The notes under the pieces were generated by a model. It worked only from the letters and a program-made list of their open reading frames with translations, had not been told where the DNA came from and ran no database searches. DNA of 64,000 nt, from the NCBI GenBank assembly GCA_002454815.1, contig DKJL01000001.1, forward strand, positions 115,622-179,621, written 5' to 3'. Positions 45,501 through 54,759 of this stretch are shown in pieces (positions within the stretch are counted from its first letter, which is position 1; each line of letters opens with the position of its first letter). The stretch is from Flavobacteriales bacterium UBA6693. Lineage in GTDB: Bacteria; Bacteroidota; Bacteroidia; Flavobacteriales; Weeksellaceae. A program made the position numbers and the translations under genes.

Positions 45501-45508
45501 TATCTTTG
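45501..45508 (+). promoter_or_regulatory. Putative -7 element TATCTTTG for the S1/CvfB-like gene
   Basis: Exact TAnnTTTG match 30 bases before the ATG at 45539. Confidence 0.55.
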
Positions 45509-45538
45509 CGCTAAGAATAATTCAAATTACTTTCTCAT

Positions 45539-46372
45539 ATGAATATTGGTAAAACGCAAACGCTAAAAATTGCAGAAAAAAATTATTCCGGCTTATTTCT
45601 GGAAGATGAGGACGGAGTTCGCGCATTTCTGCCCAAGATTTTTGTGTCAGAAGATGCAGTGATTGGTGATGAGATGGAAGTTTTTGTGTACCAGGATGAC
45701 GACAAATTAAAAGCTACGACCGAGAAAGCCAACGCCGAAGTGGGAGAGTTTGCAGTGATGAGTTGCGTGCAGAGTTTGCCGACCGGCGCATTCATGGACT
45801 GGGGAATTATAAAAGATCTGTTTGTTCCCTACAAGCAGCAGAAAGCTAAAATACTCGAAGGCAAGCGCTATCTCGTTTACGTTTATATCGATGAGATTTT
45901 AGGCTTAATTACCGGTACTACACGTTTTAAACGTAATCCCCAATATGAAGATTTACCGTACAAGCCCGGTGACCGTGTACAGCTTATCATTATGGGAGAA
46001 AGTGAATTGGGTTGGAACGTGGTTATCGATAAAAAATATATCGGACTGGTTTATACGTCAGATGTCTACAAAACTTTATTCCCGCTTTCTGAAGAAACCG
46101 GCTACATCAAAGCGATGCGTGAAGACGGAAAAATTGATGTTTCGCTGCAGCCACAGGGTTACGAGAATATCGACGAATTTCAAACCGTCATTCTGGAAAA
46201 ACTGAAGCTGAACTACGGTTTGCTGTACCTTTCCGATAAATCGACGCCCGAAGAAATCAAGGAAGAACTGCAGATGAGCAAAAAGAATTTCAAAAAAGCC
46301 ATCGGCGGACTGTACCGTGACAAAATGATTGAAATTCTGGAAGATAAAATTCGTCTGATTGACAAAGATTAA
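45539..46372 (+). CDS. S1-type RNA-binding protein (CvfB-like)
   Basis: 277 residues made of S1-like beta barrels and a C-terminal winged helix. GEFAVMSCVQSLPTGAFMDWGIIKDLFVPY is the core S1 motif, another barrel (YKPGDRVQLIIMGESELGWNVVIDKKYIGLVY) follows, and the end is KKNFKKAIGGLYRDKMIEI. This is the CvfB architecture, studied in Staphylococcus as an RNA-binding virulence regulator. The role in this organism is unknown. It is convergent with tRNA-Pro across a terminator. Confidence 0.88.
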   Translation: MNIGKTQTLKIAEKNYSGLFLEDEDGVRAFLPKIFVSEDAVIGDEMEVFVYQDDDKLKATTEKANAEVGEFAVMSCVQSLPTGAFMDWGIIKDLFVPYKQQKAKILEGKRYLVYVYIDEILGLITGTTRFKRNPQYEDLPYKPGDRVQLIIMGESELGWNVVIDKKYIGLVYTSDVYKTLFPLSEETGYIKAMREDGKIDVSLQPQGYENIDEFQTVILEKLKLNYGLLYLSDKSTPEEIKEELQMSKKNFKKAIGGLYRDKMIEILEDKIRLIDKD

Positions 46373-46400
46373 TACTAAACCCAGAAAAAAAAAACATTAA

Positions 46401-46431
46401 AAAAGCAGAACCCTTCGGATCTGCTTTTATT
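46401..46431. terminator. Bidirectional terminator between the S1 gene and tRNA-Pro
   Basis: Stem AAAAGCAGA / TCTGCTTTT with a 10-base loop containing TTCG; A and T runs on either side. Confidence 0.8.
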
Positions 46432-46436
46432 TTTTG

Positions 46437-46510
46437 TCGGGATGACTGGATTCGAACCAGCGACCCCTTGCACCCCATGCAAGTACGCTACCAGGCTGCG
46501 CTACATCCCG
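46437..46510 (-). tRNA. tRNA-Pro (anticodon GGG)
   Basis: Minus-strand cloverleaf: acceptor CGGGATG / CATCCCG, discriminator A, anticodon stem CTTGC / GCAAG enclosing ATGGGGT, so anticodon GGG (reads CCC/CCU). The T arm has TTCGAAT. CCA is not encoded. Confidence 0.95.
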
Positions 46511-46521
46511 TTTCGACGCTG

Positions 46522-46552
46522 CAAAAATAGCAATTCTTTCCACATTGGCAAA
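46522..46552 (-). promoter_or_regulatory. Promoter of tRNA-Pro with -33 and -7 elements
   Basis: Minus strand TTTG (46552-46549), 19 bases, then TATTTTTG (46529-46522): both consensus elements at canonical spacing, just upstream of the tRNA. The best complete promoter match in the window. Confidence 0.8.
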
Positions 46553-46652
46553 ATCAGTTTTGAGATAGTAAATTGTTAAAATTCCAAGTGCGCAGCATTG
46601 GCTGCATGGTATTTCGCGCGCAATAAAATCCAGGAATTGCGGTGACCGCGAT

Positions 46653-47000
46653 TTACTCTTTCCTCACAAGCAAAATCCAGTCGTCCTCGAGAAACTTGTA
46701 GCCTATATCGTAGACGAAGCGGTATTCCGCGCCGTTCTTATAAACTTTTAATGACGTGAAATAATCGAAAACAAAACCTTCAGAAGTTAGTCGCACGCGC
46801 GTAGTTTTGGCTTTACCTTCAACAAATTTTTGCTCCGAAAGCACACGGTGATTCTTACGCAGTTTATTGTTGATGTTGCGCATCAGGTTCGAAGAATCTT
46901 TGTTGTGCTTATTATTATAGGTATTGCGGCAGCCGTCATTGCAAAACTTTTTATCGCTTCTGCCTATGATTTTGTCGCCACATTCCAGACAGTTTTCCAT
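46653..47000 (-). CDS. Zinc-ribbon protein of unknown function
   Basis: 115 residues. The N-terminal zinc-binding site CLEC...FCNDGC (Cys-X2-Cys, then Cys-X3-Cys) is followed by a basic stretch (KLRKNHRVL) and a C-terminal beta-rich half. The start MENCLECGDKIIGRSDKKFC gives a DUF2116-like treble-clef ribbon. Nucleic-acid binding is plausible but not shown. Confidence 0.75.
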   Translation of the reverse strand: MENCLECGDKIIGRSDKKFCNDGCRNTYNNKHNKDSSNLMRNINNKLRKNHRVLSEQKFVEGKAKTTRVRLTSEGFVFDYFTSLKVYKNGAEYRFVYDIGYKFLEDDWILLVRKE

Positions 47001-47093
47001 CAGTGTACGTTTAAATTAAAAATAAAAAAATAACCAGTTTTAATTTCGATACAACACAGGACAATTACCTTGTTTTTTATTGAGAATCATTTT

Positions 47094-47130
47094 AAAAAAA
47101 ACCAGAACATCAGCAATGTTCCGGTTTTTT
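47094..47130 (-). terminator. Intrinsic terminator of the acyl-CoA ligase gene
   Basis: Minus-strand stem AACCGGAACAT / ATGTTCTGGTT (one G-U) with a 5-base loop and T-run, just after the ligase stop at 47137. Confidence 0.8.
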
Positions 47131-47136
47131 AGTAAT

Positions 47137-48915
47137 TTACTCCTTATGCCCGTACATTTTCTCGTAAAGATCAAGAAAACGCTCTTTCACTGCTTTTCGC
47201 TTCAGTTTTAATGTAGGCGTCAGCACTCCGGTTTCGATGGTCCAGACTTCCGGCGTCAGCTCAAAGCGCTTGATCTGCTCCCAATGCCCCAGTTTCGTAT
47301 TCAGATAATCGATCTCCTTACCGATTCTTTCCGTCAGTTCCGGACTTTTTGCGATTTCCTCCGGTGTTGTTCCCATGGAATAATTTTTACGTTCTGCCCA
47401 GTTTTTTACGAAAATAAAATCGGGTTGAATCAGGGCACAAGGCATTTTTTCACCGTCGCCGACTACCATTACCTGCTCGATGAATTTGGATGCTTTGGCC
47501 AGGTTTTCAATAACCTGTGGCGCAATATATTTGCCGCCGGAAGTTTTGAACATTTCTTTTTTCCGATCGGTAATGTGCAGATAACCTTCATCGTCGAGAT
47601 GTCCGATATCGCCTGTTTTGAAGTAACCGTCGGCCGTGAAAACTTCAGCTGTCATTTCATCATTTTTAAAATAACCTTTAAAAACGGAAGGACCTTTCAC
47701 GGAGATTTCGCCGTCTTCCTGAATTTTCACTTCAACATTATCCAGCGGATGCCCTACAGTGCCTATTTTTATTTTCCCAAAACTGTTCACCGAAATCACC
47801 GGCGAGGTTTCCGTGAGGCCGTAGCCTTCCAAAATAGGAATTCCTGCATTTTGGAACATTTTGTTCAGCCGAGCCGAAAGCGCTGCAGATCCCGAAACGA
47901 GCGTAATAATATTGCCGCCCAATCCTTCGCGCCATTTTGAAAAGACGAGCCTGTCCGCTATGATTTCCTTTAAGCCACTGGGCTTACCGATGTTCATTTT
48001 CGCTTTGTTCACGCCGAGTGCCCAAAGGAATATTTTTGATTTTAATCCACCAGCGCTGGTTCCGGTATTATAAATTTTATCGTAAACTTTTTCGATCAGT
48101 CGGGGCACAACCGACATGATGTGTGGCTTTACTTCCTTAATATTTTCGCCCATTTTCTCGATGCTTTCTGCAAAATAAATGGCGTAGCCGTTGTGCTGAT
48201 AAAGATAAAACAGCATCCGCTCGAAAATGTGACAGATCGGTAGAAAGCTTAGAATTTTAATTTCACTGTAATCCATTCCTTTCACCTGCGGAATTCGGGG
48301 ATTAGATCCCAGCACATTGGAAACGATATTTTGATGTGTCAGCATTACGCCCTTTGGGCGCCCCGTGGTGCCAGATGTATAAATAAGCGTTGCCAGGTCT
48401 TCCGAAGTAATGCCGGAGCGAAGATCCTCTACTTCGTGCTGCAATTTTTCATCGGTGCCAAGATCGAGTACTTCCTGCCAGTTGGCTGCTCCCTTTACTT
48501 CTTCAAAGGTAAAGACCCCTTGCAGAGTTTTGACGTTCTCTTTAATTTTTTCTATTTTCCTGTACAGCTCTGCATCTGAAACAAAGCAGTATTTTACTTC
48601 GGCATTACTGAAGATAAAATCATAATCTTCAGGTGAAATACTGGGGTATACCGGCACCGAGATCGCGCCAATCTGTGAAATCCCCAAATCCATCGCGGCC
48701 CATTCCGTTCGCGTAGCCGTTGTAATGAGCGCAATTTTGTCACCCGGCTGTACGCCAAGTTTCAACAAACCCCGCGAAACCTTGTTTCCCAGCGAAACAA
48801 ATTCGGCAGTGGAGGTTTTTACCCATGTGCCGTTATATTTTGTCACAAACATATCTTCCCGCGCGTACTGCGTAAGAGCGTTGTGGGCAAAATCAAAAGT
48901 TCTTTTTACTGACAT
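47137..48915 (-). CDS. Long-chain fatty acid--CoA ligase (AMP-dependent synthetase)
   Basis: 592 residues of the ANL superfamily. The AMP-binding motif LIYTSGTTGRPKGVMLTHQN is near residue 190, the A5 motif is GYGLTETSPVISVN, and the A8 region TGDIGHLDDEGYLHITDRKKEM is near residue 435, with a C-terminal TPTLKLKRK segment. FadD15-like length and motifs indicate activation of long-chain fatty acids. It is divergent from an acyl-CoA dehydrogenase, which fits a fatty-acid degradation role. Confidence 0.92.
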   Translation of the reverse strand: MSVKRTFDFAHNALTQYAREDMFVTKYNGTWVKTSTAEFVSLGNKVSRGLLKLGVQPGDKIALITTATRTEWAAMDLGISQIGAISVPVYPSISPEDYDFIFSNAEVKYCFVSDAELYRKIEKIKENVKTLQGVFTFEEVKGAANWQEVLDLGTDEKLQHEVEDLRSGITSEDLATLIYTSGTTGRPKGVMLTHQNIVSNVLGSNPRIPQVKGMDYSEIKILSFLPICHIFERMLFYLYQHNGYAIYFAESIEKMGENIKEVKPHIMSVVPRLIEKVYDKIYNTGTSAGGLKSKIFLWALGVNKAKMNIGKPSGLKEIIADRLVFSKWREGLGGNIITLVSGSAALSARLNKMFQNAGIPILEGYGLTETSPVISVNSFGKIKIGTVGHPLDNVEVKIQEDGEISVKGPSVFKGYFKNDEMTAEVFTADGYFKTGDIGHLDDEGYLHITDRKKEMFKTSGGKYIAPQVIENLAKASKFIEQVMVVGDGEKMPCALIQPDFIFVKNWAERKNYSMGTTPEEIAKSPELTERIGKEIDYLNTKLGHWEQIKRFELTPEVWTIETGVLTPTLKLKRKAVKERFLDLYEKMYGHKE

Positions 48916-48972
48916 ATCTTATACATTATCAAGGATTACTTGCAGAATACGGAATAGGTTCTGCGTTTCGTG

Positions 48973-49062
48973 TAAAAATATCAAATTATTTTAATTATGC
49001 AAGAATGCGCTGCATACAATTTGTATTAAAATTTTTTCTTTTTTAGAAATATTGTATTTTTA
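48973..49062. promoter_or_regulatory. Divergent promoter region of the acyl-CoA ligase and dehydrogenase genes
   Basis: The near-consensus element TATTTTTACA occurs twice, once per strand (48973-48980 on minus, 49055-49062 on plus), each about 25-60 bases from its start codon. Similar spacing suggests shared control, by inference. Confidence 0.35.
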
Positions 49063-49085
49063 CAGACAAACAATTTTTAATTTTT

Positions 49086-50231
49086 ATGAATTTTAATTTA
49101 TCTGAAGAACAGTTGATGATTCAGCAAGCAGCAAGAGATTTTGCGCAAACTGAACTTTTACCCGGTGTGATCGAACGGGATAACGAACAAAAGTTCCCGT
49201 ACGAACAGGTAAAGAAAATGGGTGAACTCGGACTGCTCGGAATGATGGTAGATCCTAAATACGGCGGCGCCGGTATGGACAGCGTTTCCTATGTTCTTGC
49301 AATGGAAGAAATTGCCAAAATAGACGCTTCTGCCGCGGTAGTAATGTCAGTGAATAATTCACTCGTTTGCGCAGGACTCGAAAAGTTCTGTAACGAAGAG
49401 CAGAAAATGAAATACCTAAAACCTCTTGCCAGCGGGGAAGTGATCGGAGCTTTCGCGCTTTCCGAGCCTGAAGCAGGATCTGATGCTACGTCGCAACAAA
49501 CGACAGCCGTCGATAAAGGAGATCATTACATTCTTAATGGTACCAAAAACTGGATTACCAATGGCGGGAATGCAAAATATTACATCGTAATTGCGCAAAC
49601 CGATCCAGAGAAAAAACATAAAGGAATCAACGCTTTTATTGTTGAAAGAGACTGGGCAGGGTTTGAAATCGGACCCAAGGAAGATAAACTGGGAATCCGC
49701 GGCAGCGACACGCATTCACTGCTGTTCACCGACGTGAAAGTACCAAAAGAAAATAGAATCGGGGAAGATGGTTTCGGATTTAATTTTGCCATGGCCGTGC
49801 TCAACGGAGGCAGAATTGGAATTGCGTCGCAGGCCCTCGGAATTGCTTCCGGCGCTTACGAACTTGCACTGAAATATGCTAAGACACGAAAAGCCTTCAA
49901 AACCGAAATTATTAATCACCAGGCAATTGCCTTTAAGCTTGCTGATATGGCTACGCAAATCACGGCAGCACGAATGTTGTGTTTTAAGGCGGCTACAGAA
50001 AAAGATGAAGGCAAAGACATTTCCGAAATTGGCGCTATGGCAAAACTGTACGCATCTCAGGTGGCAATGGATACTACTGTGGAGGCGGTGCAAATCCACG
50101 GCGGCTACGGATACGTGAAGGAGTATCACGTGGAGCGCATGATGCGGGACGCCAAGATTACGCAGATCTATGAAGGAACTTCTGAAATTCAGAAAATCGT
50201 TATTTCCCGAAGCATCGCAAAAAACAGTTAA
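49086..50231 (+). CDS. Acyl-CoA dehydrogenase
   Basis: 381 residues. FALSEPEAGSDATSQQT and WITNGGNAKYYIVIAQT are the FAD and substrate-binding middle domain. The C-terminal helical domain has QIHGGYGYVKEYHVERMMRDAKITQIYEGTSEIQ, with the catalytic base Glu363 in YEGTSEIQ. This is the short/butyryl-chain type position. It oxidises acyl-CoA in beta-oxidation, donating electrons to ETF. It abuts the small gene at 50232 and is divergent from the acyl-CoA ligase. Confidence 0.95.
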   Translation: MNFNLSEEQLMIQQAARDFAQTELLPGVIERDNEQKFPYEQVKKMGELGLLGMMVDPKYGGAGMDSVSYVLAMEEIAKIDASAAVVMSVNNSLVCAGLEKFCNEEQKMKYLKPLASGEVIGAFALSEPEAGSDATSQQTTAVDKGDHYILNGTKNWITNGGNAKYYIVIAQTDPEKKHKGINAFIVERDWAGFEIGPKEDKLGIRGSDTHSLLFTDVKVPKENRIGEDGFGFNFAMAVLNGGRIGIASQALGIASGAYELALKYAKTRKAFKTEIINHQAIAFKLADMATQITAARMLCFKAATEKDEGKDISEIGAMAKLYASQVAMDTTVEAVQIHGGYGYVKEYHVERMMRDAKITQIYEGTSEIQKIVISRSIAKNS

Positions 50232-50612
50232 ATGGAAAATACCACCGCCAGAAAACGTGTCTTGATTATCGCGGCAGCGGCACTGCTGATTGTCGCCGGC
50301 TTCATATGGTACAAATACTTCTTTGTATTCGCTGAAGGCGTGAAATCCGGTTACCTGAATTATGCTACCAAAAAAGGCTATATTTTTAAAACATACGAAG
50401 GGAAACTGATTCAGGAAGGATTTGGCCGCGGCAAAACCGGCGGACTCACAAGTTATGAGTTTGAATTTTCCATTGAAAATCAAGCGGTTTTCCAGCAGAT
50501 GGAGCAGAACAGCGGAAAGCATTTCGACCTTCATTACAAAGAATATAAAGGCGTGGTGCCTTGGCGGGGAAATACTAAGTACGTTGTCGACAAAATCGTC
50601 AATATGAAATAA
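50232..50612 (+). CDS. Single-span membrane protein of unknown function
   Basis: 126 residues; its ATG directly follows the dehydrogenase stop. An N-terminal membrane helix (LIIAAAALLIVAGFIWYKYFF) precedes a periplasmic domain with GYIFKTYEGKLIQEGFG and KHFDLHYKEYKG. Homologues in flavobacteria sometimes carry the unsupported label 6-phosphogluconate dehydrogenase; no dinucleotide-binding motif is present. Function unknown. Confidence 0.75.
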   Translation: MENTTARKRVLIIAAAALLIVAGFIWYKYFFVFAEGVKSGYLNYATKKGYIFKTYEGKLIQEGFGRGKTGGLTSYEFEFSIENQAVFQQMEQNSGKHFDLHYKEYKGVVPWRGNTKYVVDKIVNMK

Positions 50613-50618
50613 AGAAAG

Positions 50619-50648
50619 ATCCTTTCAGTATTGCTGAAAGGATTTCTT
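50619..50648 (+). terminator. Intrinsic terminator after the dehydrogenase operon
   Basis: Stem ATCCTTTCAG / CTGAAAGGAT with a 5-base loop and T-rich tail. Confidence 0.75.
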
Positions 50649-50659
50649 ATTTTTAACGC

Positions 50660-50914
50660 ATGGAAAATTTTAATCAAAAGCGCAGCAGGATCTTTCACTT
50701 CTTGGCGCTCGGCGCGGTTGCCGGCTCCGTCTTCCTCCAGGATCCGACGCAGAAGATCGGCTTACTTCTCTTGGGAATTGGCGTCCTTGCTTTCATCGCG
50801 TTCAGCAAAAAGCAGCACTTGCTTTTCACTGTTTATATTGTCCTGTTTCTTGCAGCTGTAGCTTTTTACTTTTTCTATTTAAGACGCGATCTTGCGCTGC
50901 CTTTCACTGTTTGA
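50660..50914 (+). CDS. Small three-helix membrane protein
   Basis: 84 residues with hydrophobic segments around 12-25, 33-48 and 54-72. The short charged loops would place few residues outside the membrane. No family is recognised. It follows a terminator and may have its own promoter or use readthrough. It is convergent with the DUF4349 gene. Confidence 0.6.
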   Translation: MENFNQKRSRIFHFLALGAVAGSVFLQDPTQKIGLLLLGIGVLAFIAFSKKQHLLFTVYIVLFLAAVAFYFFYLRRDLALPFTV

Positions 50915-50931
50915 ATTTAAGCGCTTTGCCT

Positions 50932-52050
50932 TTATTTTTTAGGCATGTACTTCGAATAATCGCTAGCCTCGTCTTCTTTGGCGATTTCCTCTTCCATGGT
51001 GCGGTCTTGCGGGCGCACATCACGCTCTTCGGCCGGCTTTTCCACATCGATGTAGCCTTTTCGTTTATTGTTGTGCCCTTTGATGACCAGAATTATAATG
51101 ACGCACAGTAAAAAAAGCGGCAAAAACGGCAAAAATTTCGCCAGCGTGGATTCAGTTTCTGTAGTGGGTTCTACCGCGATTTCCTCCTCTTCCAATATCT
51201 TTTCCCGATCCGGTGTATCAGTGGTCACGTTTGAATAAGTGCTGATGGTTTGCTCGTTTTTTAAAATTAGTTCAACTTTCGCAATATCGTTTTCCTCACC
51301 AATGACAGAGCCCTGGCTAATGTCTTTTGCTTTTACATCGCCGATTCCCGAACTGAGTTCGTCAACGAACGCCCGGAAGTTTGCAGAAGGTACTTCCATT
51401 GAAAGCTGTTCTTTTTGGATGTTTTCTACGTTGCTGTATTTCTCTGTTCGAATATTTGCATCGTAGTCTCTAGCCGCGCGCAATACGAGCGATTTTGCTT
51501 CCGGGAGATCATCGACATTTATTTCCAGCCGCGCTTCTTTTTTAGCCGAATTTTTTCTGAATTGATTGTTTTCCCGCGTAGTGCCGACAGTGTCCGAAGT
51601 GCTGTTTTTTAGCTCGCGACCCGTGGCGATATTTTTACTTTGATTTAATATTTTGTCCGCCGTTTTGCTGAGTACTGCAATGGCATTTTCTCCATTCCGG
51701 ATCATTTGTGAAGCAGAATCAAGTGTTTTGGCAACGTCACTTCCTACCTTTACATTCTGCGCTACTTTATTTATTTCTTTGCGCATCGAGTCGAGCTGCC
51801 ATTTGCCTGAACTCAAAGTACTGTCGATTCTTTTGGTCTGCTGACGGATTTTTGGTGCCAGCACTTTTCTCGCCACCCCGTTTGAATCGTTCAAACGTTT
51901 CGAAATGGAGTCCAACGTTTTCAAGCCGTCGTTGGCTTTCGCAAATAAACTGTCGGCCGTATTCAGCGTTTTTTTTGCTTCGCTGTATTCCTGCTTGCTG
52001 CAGGAGAGCGCAAAAAACGACAGGAAGAGTAGTGGTATGAGGTTTTTCAT
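50932..52050 (-). CDS. DUF4349 domain-containing lipoprotein
   Basis: 372 residues. A lipobox (FFALSC, Cys17) is followed by a long helical coiled-coil-like region (about 20-150). The DUF4349 domain comes next, with ARLEINVDDLPEAKSLVLRAA and VPSANFRAFVDELSSG. A single membrane helix (FLPFLPLFLLCVIIILVI) lies near 315, with a cytoplasmic acidic tail. The lipoprotein signal plus a C-terminal helix suggests two membrane attachments. Function unknown. Confidence 0.85.
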   Translation of the reverse strand: MKNLIPLLFLSFFALSCSKQEYSEAKKTLNTADSLFAKANDGLKTLDSISKRLNDSNGVARKVLAPKIRQQTKRIDSTLSSGKWQLDSMRKEINKVAQNVKVGSDVAKTLDSASQMIRNGENAIAVLSKTADKILNQSKNIATGRELKNSTSDTVGTTRENNQFRKNSAKKEARLEINVDDLPEAKSLVLRAARDYDANIRTEKYSNVENIQKEQLSMEVPSANFRAFVDELSSGIGDVKAKDISQGSVIGEENDIAKVELILKNEQTISTYSNVTTDTPDREKILEEEEIAVEPTTETESTLAKFLPFLPLFLLCVIIILVIKGHNNKRKGYIDVEKPAEERDVRPQDRTMEEEIAKEDEASDYSKYMPKK

Positions 52051-52100
52051 CTTGCTATTTTGCCGCGATTATATCAAAATGTATTCCTTTGCCTGGAAAT

Positions 52101-52129
52101 GAAAAGACAGTTTCACCAAAGAAACTGTC
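52101..52129 (-). terminator. Intrinsic terminator of prfC
   Basis: Minus-strand stem GACAGTTTC / GAAACTGTC with a 6-base loop, followed by TTTTC. Confidence 0.75.
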
Positions 52130-52164
52130 CTATTAAGTCAAAAAAAGTACTTACAAAAGGAATT

Positions 52165-53760
52165 TTAGTTGTCGTTAAATTCGCTGATGAAATGCAGTTT
52201 CACATTGGGGAATTTTTCCTGCGTCATATGAATGGTGAACGAGGAATCCGCCAGAAAAACCAGCTGACCATATTTGTCTCTCGCCATAAAACGCTGTTTC
52301 AGGCGCGAAAATTTTTTAAATTCTTCAGATTTTTCATCCGCTTCCACCCAGCACGCTTTGTGAATAGAAAGAGGTTCGTAGGTACATTTTGCGCCGTATT
52401 CATGTTCCAGACGATATTGGATGACCTCGTACTGCAGTGCACCAACGGTACCGATTACTTTCCTGTTGTTCATTTCAAGAATAAACAATTGCGCTACGCC
52501 TTCGTCCATCAACTGGTCAATTCCTTTTGCTAATTGTTTGGCTTTCAGCGGATCGTCGTTGTTAATGTATCTGAAATGTTCCGGGGAGAAATTCGGAATT
52601 CCTTTGAAACTCATTTTCTCGCCAGTCGTCAGCGTATCTCCGATCCGGAAATTTCCCGTATCGTGAAGACCCACAATATCGCCTGGAAAACTTTCGTCAA
52701 CCACTTCTTTCTTGTCGGCGAAGAAGGCATTTGGCGAAGAAAACTTCATTTTTTTATTCTCGCGCACCAGCAGATAATTTTCATTTCTTTTGAAGGTGCC
52801 CGAAACAATTTTTACAAAAGCCAGACGGTCGCGGTGCTTCGGATCCATATTGGCGTGAATTTTAAAAACAAAACCACTAAAGTCTTTTTCTTCAGGTTTT
52901 ACCAGGCGTACGTCGCTTTCTTTAGGTTGCGGGTTTGGAGCAATTTCAATAAAAGCGTCCAGAAGTTCTCTTACACCGAAATTATTCAGCGCCGAGCCGA
53001 AAAATACTGGCTGAAGATTTCCGTTCATGTAATCTTCACGGTTAAACTCGGGATAAACTTCCTGCACCAATTCGAGTTCCTCGCGTAGTGTAGCGGCGGC
53101 TTTTGCGCCGATTGCAGCATCAATCTTTTCATCGTTGATGTCATCAAACTTGATTGCTTCGCCAACACGCTGTTTCTTTTCTTCAAGAAAAAGCTGAATG
53201 TTGTGTTCCCAGATATTATAAATGCCCTGAAACTCGCTACCCATACCAATCGGTAAGGAAAGTGGCACTACGGTAAGACCGAGCTTCTGTTCTACCTCGT
53301 CCAAAAGATCGAAAGCATCTTTACCTTCGCGGTCCAGTTTATTAATGAAAACAATCATAGGAATGTTGCGCATCCGGCAAACCTGCACGAGTTTTTCGGT
53401 TTGTTCCTCTACACCTTTGGCAACATCGACCACGACGATTACTGAATCTACCGCAGTTAAAGTTCGGTACGTATCTTCCGCAAAATCCTTATGGCCGGGT
53501 GTATCCAGAATGTTGATTTTGTGCCCTTTATATTCAAAAGCAAGAACCGAGGTAGCAACAGAGATTCCACGCTGGCGTTCAATTTCCATAAAGTCGGACG
53601 TCGCGCCTTTTTTTATTTTGTTGGATTTTACCGCCCCTGCCTCTTGAATTGCACCACCGAAAAGGAGCAGCTTCTCGGTAAGTGTCGTTTTTCCGGCATC
53701 GGGGTGAGCGATAATTCCAAATGTCTTTCTTTTGCTTATTTCTTTCAGCAGATCTGCCAT
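52165..53760 (-). CDS. prfC: Peptide chain release factor 3
   Basis: 531 residues. The GTPase domain has G1 AHPDAGKTT, G2/switch with RQRGISVATSVLAFEY, G3 DTPGHKDFAEDTYRTL and G4 NKLDR. The EF-Tu-like barrel and RF3-specific C-terminal domain (ALQYEVIQYRLEHEYGAKC) complete it. RF3 recycles RF1 and RF2 after termination. Length and domains are as in E. coli RF3. Confidence 0.96.
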   Translation of the reverse strand: MADLLKEISKRKTFGIIAHPDAGKTTLTEKLLLFGGAIQEAGAVKSNKIKKGATSDFMEIERQRGISVATSVLAFEYKGHKINILDTPGHKDFAEDTYRTLTAVDSVIVVVDVAKGVEEQTEKLVQVCRMRNIPMIVFINKLDREGKDAFDLLDEVEQKLGLTVVPLSLPIGMGSEFQGIYNIWEHNIQLFLEEKKQRVGEAIKFDDINDEKIDAAIGAKAAATLREELELVQEVYPEFNREDYMNGNLQPVFFGSALNNFGVRELLDAFIEIAPNPQPKESDVRLVKPEEKDFSGFVFKIHANMDPKHRDRLAFVKIVSGTFKRNENYLLVRENKKMKFSSPNAFFADKKEVVDESFPGDIVGLHDTGNFRIGDTLTTGEKMSFKGIPNFSPEHFRYINNDDPLKAKQLAKGIDQLMDEGVAQLFILEMNNRKVIGTVGALQYEVIQYRLEHEYGAKCTYEPLSIHKACWVEADEKSEEFKKFSRLKQRFMARDKYGQLVFLADSSFTIHMTQEKFPNVKLHFISEFNDN

Positions 53761-53878
53761 ATTTAAATTTAAGAATGCAAAAATCGGTTATTTTAGTTTA
53801 AAATGAAAATTTGACTCTTAATCATTTATAAGGCTTCCAAACGAGGTCAGATTTTCTTTTCCTTGAATATTTAAATTT

Positions 53879-53886
53879 TATATTTG
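53879..53886 (+). promoter_or_regulatory. Putative -7 element TATATTTG for the CPBP gene
   Basis: Exact TAnnTTTG match 13 bases before the ATG at 53900; a TTG lies at 53863-53865. Confidence 0.5.
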
Positions 53887-53899
53887 TTCAAAATAGACA

Positions 53900-54730
53900 A
53901 TGGAAAAAACTGTTACACCTCAATATGGCTTTGGTTTTCGTGGCGCCGTTTGGCTGGTAGTCGGTATGTTGGCCGGCACTACTTTGGTTTCCGTTACAAG
54001 TGCTATAGTTCTGCTGTTATTTAATATCAATTGGCAGTACACTCCGCTATTTACGCTGACTGCCAACGCATTGACTTTCGTCGGTGCGATCCTGGCCTTT
54101 GATCTTTTTGTGTGCCGGCCGACCACCGGCCGAAAACTTAACTTTAATTTTTCTCCGACAAACGTAGCCACTTATGGATTAATTTTGCCAATGATGTTTG
54201 GGATGATGCTCATCGCGGAATCCATTACTGCACAAATTCCGACCTCGGGACCGTTCTTTGGTGAATATTACGATTACTTCATGCGGCTAATGGAGCAAAT
54301 GACTTCTGAGCCGGCAGCCTTGGTCATTCTTGCGGTTTTTATGGCACCGTTGTTTGAGGAAATTGTCTTCCGCGGTATCATTATGAAAGGGATGATCAAT
54401 GATGGTGTGCGGCCTCCTTTGGCAATATTTGTTGCAGCGCTGCTCTTTGGTTTGGTTCACGGCAATCCCTGGCAATTCGTCGGCGCTGTTTTGCTCGGCT
54501 GCGTCTTGGGATTGGTTTACTATAAAACGAAATCTTTGCTGTTGCCGATTCTTCTGCATGCCTTCAATAATCTTTGTTCAGTTTTGCTGATTTTTATGAC
54601 CGATAAAGAAAGTTTCGCGGAGGCTGCGTTGCTTCCGCAGTGGATCATCTTTGCCATTGGAGTCATTTTATTTACCGTTTTTTATCTGATTTTTACTAAA
54701 AGATACCGGGTCCACTATACCGAACAATAG
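53900..54730 (+). CDS. CPBP-family intramembrane metalloprotease
   Basis: 276 residues with about eight membrane helices. Motif 1 is FEEIVFRGIIMKG with Glu153-Glu154 and Arg158; motif 2 HGNPWQFVGAVLLG has His187; motif 3 is LLHAFNN with His220 and Asn224. These are the catalytic residues of Rce1/CAAX-type proteases. CPBP proteins include proteases and uncharacterised members; the substrate is unknown. The next gene (rdgB) starts 29 bases on. Confidence 0.88.
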   Translation: MEKTVTPQYGFGFRGAVWLVVGMLAGTTLVSVTSAIVLLLFNINWQYTPLFTLTANALTFVGAILAFDLFVCRPTTGRKLNFNFSPTNVATYGLILPMMFGMMLIAESITAQIPTSGPFFGEYYDYFMRLMEQMTSEPAALVILAVFMAPLFEEIVFRGIIMKGMINDGVRPPLAIFVAALLFGLVHGNPWQFVGAVLLGCVLGLVYYKTKSLLLPILLHAFNNLCSVLLIFMTDKESFAEAALLPQWIIFAIGVILFTVFYLIFTKRYRVHYTEQ

Positions 54731-54759
54731 AGTTTTTAAATAAAATAAAAATATAGGAT

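Noticed and set aside
49716..50534. Long minus-strand open frame across the acyl-CoA dehydrogenase
   Set aside because: Shadow frame opposite a clear gene; it has no recognisable motif.
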